Origin: Polytrichum commune
Taxonomy: Eukaryota > Streptophyta > Polytrichopsida > Polytrichales > Polytrichaceae
Assembly: GCA_950295325.1 (NCBI GenBank)
Contig: OX485804.1
Coordinates: 12,772,001 to 12,836,000, forward strand
Direction: 5' to 3'
Length of the DNA stretch: 64,000 nt
The notes below the pieces were generated by a model. That model saw only the letters and a list, made by a program, of their open reading frames with translations, was not told the DNA's origin and searched no databases. The position numbers and the translations under genes are program-made. Of the stretch, positions 58,801-64,000 are shown piece by piece; position 1 is the stretch's first letter, and every line of letters begins with the position of its first letter.

Positions 58801-61317
58801 CGTTCTCCACCTCTAGCTTGTAAAGCTTGACCTGGACAAAGGCCACTATTAATTGATGCAGGCCATGAACTTAGCATAACCACATGACTTTCATAAAAAG
58901 GAACAACCTCCAAGTGATAAGAACCAAGATGCCAAGATCCAAGTTTAAAATACTAAGATGTATGGCAAAATAGGACATAAGAACATTGCAGATACTGTCA
59001 GGCAGCTTCGCCACCACATGAAAGGTGTTTATCTCATACTCACCTGTGTAAACATACACCTTTGCTACACTCTTATTTGTAATCTCAATTCGCTCCACAA
59101 CTCCTGGCTCCAACAGCTTGTTCTTAAACTCCTGAAAGCTAATCTGTTTTCAAATAAAAGTAAAATGTAAACCATATAGTAATGATGTAAGCAACATTCT
59201 GCAGAATGGCTTGGGACATGTACCACAGTGTGCATGACAAGTTACAGACTTTTGGAGAGGGTATTTCAACACCAGCTCCATAAATAGATGACTTCTGATA
59301 TACAAGCACCTCTCAGCCAGGCACCAGCCATCTACATTCTTGATGCAAATTACAAATGTCGCTGGCATCCCATGGACGTAGTAGGTGAACAAACAAGAAA
59401 GATAAAATGAAGAAGGCCTCAAGTAGAATCACTCAACTCTTCAGCACAACTTTTTGGAAATCCTGACACATGCTTTTTCAAATAGGAGAAAGTGATCAAC
59501 AACCACATGATGGAGGAAGCCATTTCTACCTGTTGAGCATCGCTGCGGCCAATTGAGAGACTCGTGAGAATAGCCACAGCAACAGCACCTGTGGCTATCG
59601 CAGACTGCAGCTGTGACTTTGACACGTCTGAGAAGGCCTTCTGGTCTTCTGACTTCGGATCCTCTGCAAATTCATGAGCAGATCAAAATATGATTTATGC
59701 AAATATTACCAAGTTGGCACACTAATAGAACCTACATTGTATTGGCAAATGAAGGTTGTTGCAAAGACATAAGTACTCTTGACTGTACATCAAAGCAGTA
59801 CACAAAAGATGATGGAATCTCCAGGCCTATTATTTAAAAACCAGAAAAATGAGTGACAAAGCTGGTTGAATATATGTTAATGAAGAAAAGTGTCAGAATA
59901 CTAAAACAGGCATCACAGCTCAAATTACTCACCATTTTTCTGCTCAGACTTCTGCTCGTTGCGACCTTTGGGATTCTCCTTCTTGTTCTTTGGGAAATAA
60001 TCTTCAAAACCTATCCTCAACAATACCAATTGCTCAAATTCACTGTAGACTCTTACATCAACACACATCTTAACATGCAAATATGATCATGGAATATGTA
60101 TGCAGGCCTCTTTCTGGTCCTGCCTACAAAAGTTTGACAAAAAAATTTGATTTCCACAGGTGTTCTGCACACTATCCTTGGCATTTCCAGTGGAACTTTA
60201 TGGATTAGCACTAGACCTATGTAACACTACACTCAGTAACTTCTAAAAATACTCTACATTAGAAAAATTCCAGTACCCTTGCACTGATGCTTCATAGTGC
60301 AACACCAATTTGTAGACATCCCTAGAAGGTTCAGTTAAGGTACCCACCTTTCTTCCTAGGATTTTCACTAGAGAAAGCTCTTCTAGCTCCAGCGTTTTGT
60401 TGCAAGGCCCTTTGAACCCTCGAGCTCCCAACCCTCCTTGCAACATCATGGATGCCTCGCCTTGCTATTCCAAACCTTTCAAATACATTTTTCGAGATTA
60501 CATAATCTGCAGTTCCAGGCCTGGACAAGCCTAGGCTGTAAAGCCATCTCCTAGATACAGTTTGCACTTGACCACCTGATGATGGTAACGCCTTCTTGTG
60601 CCCTAAATTACTGAAGTTCCTGTACGCTTGTGAGCTCCCAGCAATTTGTTGATTCGTCAAGGTATCCTGCACAACCTCCATAAAGGACCTCACGTTAGGG
60701 TTTTGGGGAAAACTGTGTGTCATGTATGAAGAGAAGGGAGATATGGAAATTCCACACCGTTCGTAAGAATGACTAGCTGTGAAGCTTCTTCAGTGAACAT
60801 TAGTGTAAACGACATCCACCCTAATCATCCAGACTTGATGGGACAACTGCCAATATGCATTAAGCCCGATGTCATAACTGGCGGAAGGAAACCGTCAGTG
60901 ACCCTTTCTCGACTGCCTAAAGTGCTGAACCCTGCCTTACGTTAGTCAAATCAAGACTATCAACAAAAATTTCGATCTCGAGTGATAATGCTTGAAGTGA
61001 AGCTCTTGAATCTGGTCCACTGAACGAGGAGAGACCTACCCAACCTTGTCTCATGAAATTGAATCCGCATCAGGGCGAGATAGGTGAGGGGGAATTAGGC
61101 AGCACCACAGGCAGGACAAAACTGTACACAACCTAACAAGATCTCAAAAGAAAATGCAATCTAGGGTTGACAGATGAGCTCAAATTACAACCAAGCCATG
61201 TAGACAAGCAAGAAGCTTTAGTGATAAAAGGACCAACAACAGACAACCGGGTAAGAAAAGACTTACAAGGTTGCGACGGAGCCGGCGCGCCAATGATGCC
61301 GACCTTTGAGATGACAT
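55868..61317 (-). CDS. FTSH10: Mitochondrial m-AAA (FtsH3/FtsH10-type) zinc protease
   Basis: Coding exons in transcript order: 61267-61317, 60348-60666, 59933-60010, 59530-59663, 59044-59143, 58422-58831, 57369-58136, 56839-57066, 55868-56389; all GT-AG, one 869-codon frame. The product is an ATP-driven membrane protease of the mitochondrial inner membrane, matrix-facing, that degrades and processes proteins and helps assemble respiratory complexes. Exon 1 gives [17 protein letters not shown], a typical basic presequence. Transmembrane segments lie at about 170-187 and 309-325. The AAA domain has Walker A GPPGTGKT (408-415), pore loop FVGVG (441-445), Walker B IIFIDEID (463-470) and arginine fingers in RPGRFDR (526-532). 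The protease domain has HEAGH (633-637) with Asp709 as third zinc ligand. It is similar in length to the Arabidopsis proteins. The exact paralogue (FTSH3 or FTSH10) is not resolved. Telo-boxes lie upstream. Confidence 0.95.
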
Positions 61318-61392
61318 CGAAACAACCTTCTACAACCTTCCGCCGACCTTCCCAAGCGCTTGATTCTTCAACTATTCAAACCCTCGAGAATG

Positions 61393-61597
61393 AAACCCTA
61401 ACCCCGGAAATGCTCACGATCTTCACCTCCTGCTCCTTCGGATCCTCGAAAAAAGAATTCTCCGTTCGTCAGTGAGAGATGTTCCTTTCTTTCCCAAGCC
61501 AACACCAAAATCCTCACTCAAAAATGAGAGAAACCTCGAAACCCCTCCCCAACCGAACGATGATTCTCACATCAAATTGCTCCTCCACAAACCCTAG
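61393..61597 (-). promoter_or_regulatory. Telo-box pair in the protease gene promoter/leader
   Basis: AAACCCTA at 61393-61400 and AAACCCTAG at 61589-61597, within 300 bases upstream of the start codon. Confidence 0.55.
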
Positions 61598-62100
61598 GGC
61601 GTGGCCACCAGATTACCAGACCTCGAAATTGAGCTTCTAAGGGTGGGGTTCGCCTCTCGTTAGGACGCAGGACGCAAATCGCGCACAGGTGGAGTAAAAC
61701 GCACGTCGCGGACTCAAATCGGCACCAAGAGAGTGCGCGAGTGGGTTCACAGCTTCCTCTCCAACATGCGCGGGTTGCGGGGGTCGGGATGTGGTAACTT
61801 CTGGTGACGAGCAGCCGACCCGGCGGAGCGCGGAAGAATCGAACGAAAGCAGGAAAGAAATACGCAGCCTCGTGGCTATGGCGATGGCGAGTGACGTGGT
61901 CGACGATCCTTGACGTCCAAGCCCATCGCCTGCCCGTCCCGGCTGCCCTGAACCCCACCGCTTGTGGAATCAAAGCGGCTAGAATGTTTTTCCCGTTCTG
62001 CCCGTTCTGCCCGGATCCTTCACCGTCAGCCGGAAGATGGAATGTTCTTGAACGGCCAGCTCGGGGGCCTTGAATCTCCACGTCAGCTGTTGGACCATAT
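61598..62100. other. GC- and CpG-rich patch upstream of the protease gene
   Basis: Composition is distinctly higher in GC than the flanks. Open frames occur on both strands (for example 61804-62073 plus, 61572-62117 minus) but are Arg/Pro/Ala-rich, as expected by chance from GC-rich DNA. It is probably promoter DNA; a divergent transcript is possible but not shown. Confidence 0.4.
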
Positions 62101-63199
62101 AACTGGGCTTTGCTCATACTGGGGTGTCACAGCCAACACTTGGTCAAAAACCTGCATATCACCAATCACGTCACAAATTTCCCATATGGTTTTGCCCTTG
62201 GGAAAGGCAAATCAATTGTGGGACACTATAGATTCCGAATGTACCCAGAAAAATGGGTAGGGCCAATGGAATGATGCATGTAAAAGGGGCGAATCGAGAA
62301 TCAAGGAATTGGGGTGACCATCTTGGGCAAGGAGACATTCACACACATTGGGTTTTGTGTAAGGCGGAAATGGCCAATAACGTCGGTGATCTGGCAATTC
62401 TCGAATCCGACATCTAATTTTTGTCCCACAGACTTTGTGTTCCAAAATGAAAAGCTAATGATATAATTTGAAGATTCAAACTTGCAGCTTATTGGCTTGG
62501 TTTGGTTTCTTAACACCTACAGAAGGGGTATTAGTAAATATAGATTCCTATATGTTAATTGTTAATTCATCTCAATATAAGTTTCTTAAGGTGATTTGAG
62601 GACTTACATCCCGATTTAGGAGTTTATTGGCTCTGTCTGTAGGACAAAGGCTATGCATCAACTTCTTCGTTTCAAGAGCAAATTTCCTAACCACTTTGCG
62701 TTCACACTTGGACGTTTAGTTGTTCTTGTTATTTTTGGCCCACTTTATTTAATGTGGATGTTAACTATAATTATATATGTATATGTGCGTATGTATGTAT
62801 GTATGTATGTATAAATAAAACTATAATTTCTCCCTAAAATGCATTGAAAGCAATCTAGTTAACTATAGTTATTTCGGCAGTTCTTGATTATTTATTCTAA
62901 AAATTTCGGGTGATATCAAAATCCTTGACCTGCATTTGAGAAGAAGGTGCACAAAATCCAAGAAAGGTTTGGTATAGTAAATAGCCATGTATTGGCATGA
63001 GCAAAGTGGACAACTATAATTGTAGTCTTTTGTAGTAAAGGACAGAGCCTCACGGTTCTACCGTTTTCTTGTTTAGAATAACATAATAATTCATCCAGCT
63101 CTACAATAGCAACCAAATGGCCATGAAAAATGTAAGAACTTGACCGAGAGAAATTAGGAGCATAAAGGCACCACGGCTTTAACCGGTTGGAATTCCAAC
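62101..63199. other. Intergenic AT-rich DNA
   Basis: A (GTAT)n microsatellite lies at about 62786-62812. No gene is supported. Confidence 0.5.
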
Positions 63200-63469
63200 T
63201 TGGGGGTTCTTGACTGGATTACTTCAAAAAATCATCCCAGACACTGGGATGGCCTCTTCATAGATTCCTCAATGAGCAGCCATCGTGATGATGAAGGGGC
63301 AATCGACATCAAACCACTAGAATCGATGATCACTATCGAAGATATCAAGATTCACGATGCCAAAGATCTTCAAGCCATGGCGCCTGCACTGAAGCGATCC
63401 GGAAAGCCAAGTTCCCCCTCATGGTGTCCAGGAGCCGGGGAAGTCATCATGCTTTTCCCGAGCTCCTGA
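63200..63469 (+). CDS. Hypothetical 89-aa frame near the right edge
   Basis: An open frame with fairly balanced codon use and an acidic middle (AIDIKPLESMITIEDIKIHD) followed by AKDLQAMAPALKRSGK. No domain is recognised and there is no clear splice context. It could be an exon of a gene continuing beyond the window, a pseudogene or chance. The remaining sequence to 64000 has no supported feature. Confidence 0.2.
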   Translation: MGVLDWITSKNHPRHWDGLFIDSSMSSHRDDEGAIDIKPLESMITIEDIKIHDAKDLQAMAPALKRSGKPSSPSWCPGAGEVIMLFPSS

Positions 63470-64000
63470 TGCAGTTGTTAGTAATGTTTTCACAGTGCTT
63501 AGTTGTTTCCCTTGCGAATCTGCTTGAAAGATTGGTAGCTCGCGTACTAGTATCGATCTACGATGGTCCTCCCTTGTGGTGGGCAACTCTAGCGGGGAGA
63601 TCTAGAACCTGCACTATGCAGCTGCACATCGCTTTTTAATGGGTTCTGGCATGACGAGGCGTTTGTATAGTGAGGGTGTGCTTGTTACTTCCGTATATCT
63701 ACTACTTGTGCATTTCCAATATCAAGAATGGTACTGGCTGTTCTCTTGAGATTCTGCTTTGGCATCTAGAGCTCAACGTTGGCCCAGAGATTGGTTGATT
63801 GTTTCTCGCGCACTTGAATATTTAGCTTCCAAATTGCTGCTCACTGTAACAAGAGGATAGCTCATAAATTGTCTTGACATACACATGTCAGGTCATAAAA
63901 TGCTCACAGAAGTCTCCTTCTTGAACCGCTGCATCATCATCTGCACAAAGTCGAAGAAAGCTGCACAAAGAAATAGCAGATGATTCTCGTGATAAATTTA

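Noticed and set aside
61572-62117. 181-codon minus-strand frame upstream of the protease gene
   Set aside because: It is Arg/Pro-rich translation of a GC-rich promoter patch, with an equally long frame on the other strand; typical of chance.

Overview
This is a stretch of nuclear DNA from a land plant. Every gene I could rebuild has several exons joined at GT-AG introns. The recognisable products are plant housekeeping proteins: the splicing factor PRP38, subunit G of the vacuolar H+-ATPase, and a mitochondrial FtsH/m-AAA protease. The 5' regions carry telo-box motifs (AAACCCTA) typical of plants. The spaces between genes are AT-rich and packed with short terminal-inverted-repeat elements. 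Gene density is low and old repeats are many, which suggests a medium or large genome. The sequence alone does not let me name the species; a non-seed plant is possible but unproven.

Layout. 1-8.1 kb is repeat-derived AT-rich DNA with a CACTA-ended MITE, a foldback element and a 500-bp Tourist/Harbinger-like MITE. 8.1-14.4 kb holds a more GC-rich promoter (G-box, TATA box) and an eight-exon gene, all introns phase 0, for a 267-residue protein I do not recognise; its N-terminus looks like an organelle transit peptide. 14.4-34.1 kb is repeat territory: several foldback MITEs, a 65-bp minisatellite, a 176-bp tandem array split by a 715-bp element with perfect terminal repeats and an 8-bp target duplication, a family of ~310-bp repeats, and a GC-rich block with many short hairpins.

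34.1-61.6 kb is the gene-rich part: PRP38 (minus, 8 exons, 415 aa), VHA-G (minus, 2 coding exons, 109 aa), a 64-residue membrane microprotein gene (plus), and the m-AAA protease (minus, 9 coding exons, 869 aa). The most unusual structure here is an inverted duplication of about 820 bp. The promoter, untranslated first exon and start of the first intron of VHA-G are repeated in opposite orientation 2.8 kb away, where they form the promoter, 5' UTR exon and intron start of the microprotein gene. Two unrelated proteins therefore appear to be expressed from sister promoters.

61.6-64 kb begins with a GC-rich patch upstream of the protease gene and ends in sequence with only weak coding signs. I saw no tRNA, rRNA or CRISPR array. 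All exon models are read by eye from splice signals and reading frame; transcript data would settle them.
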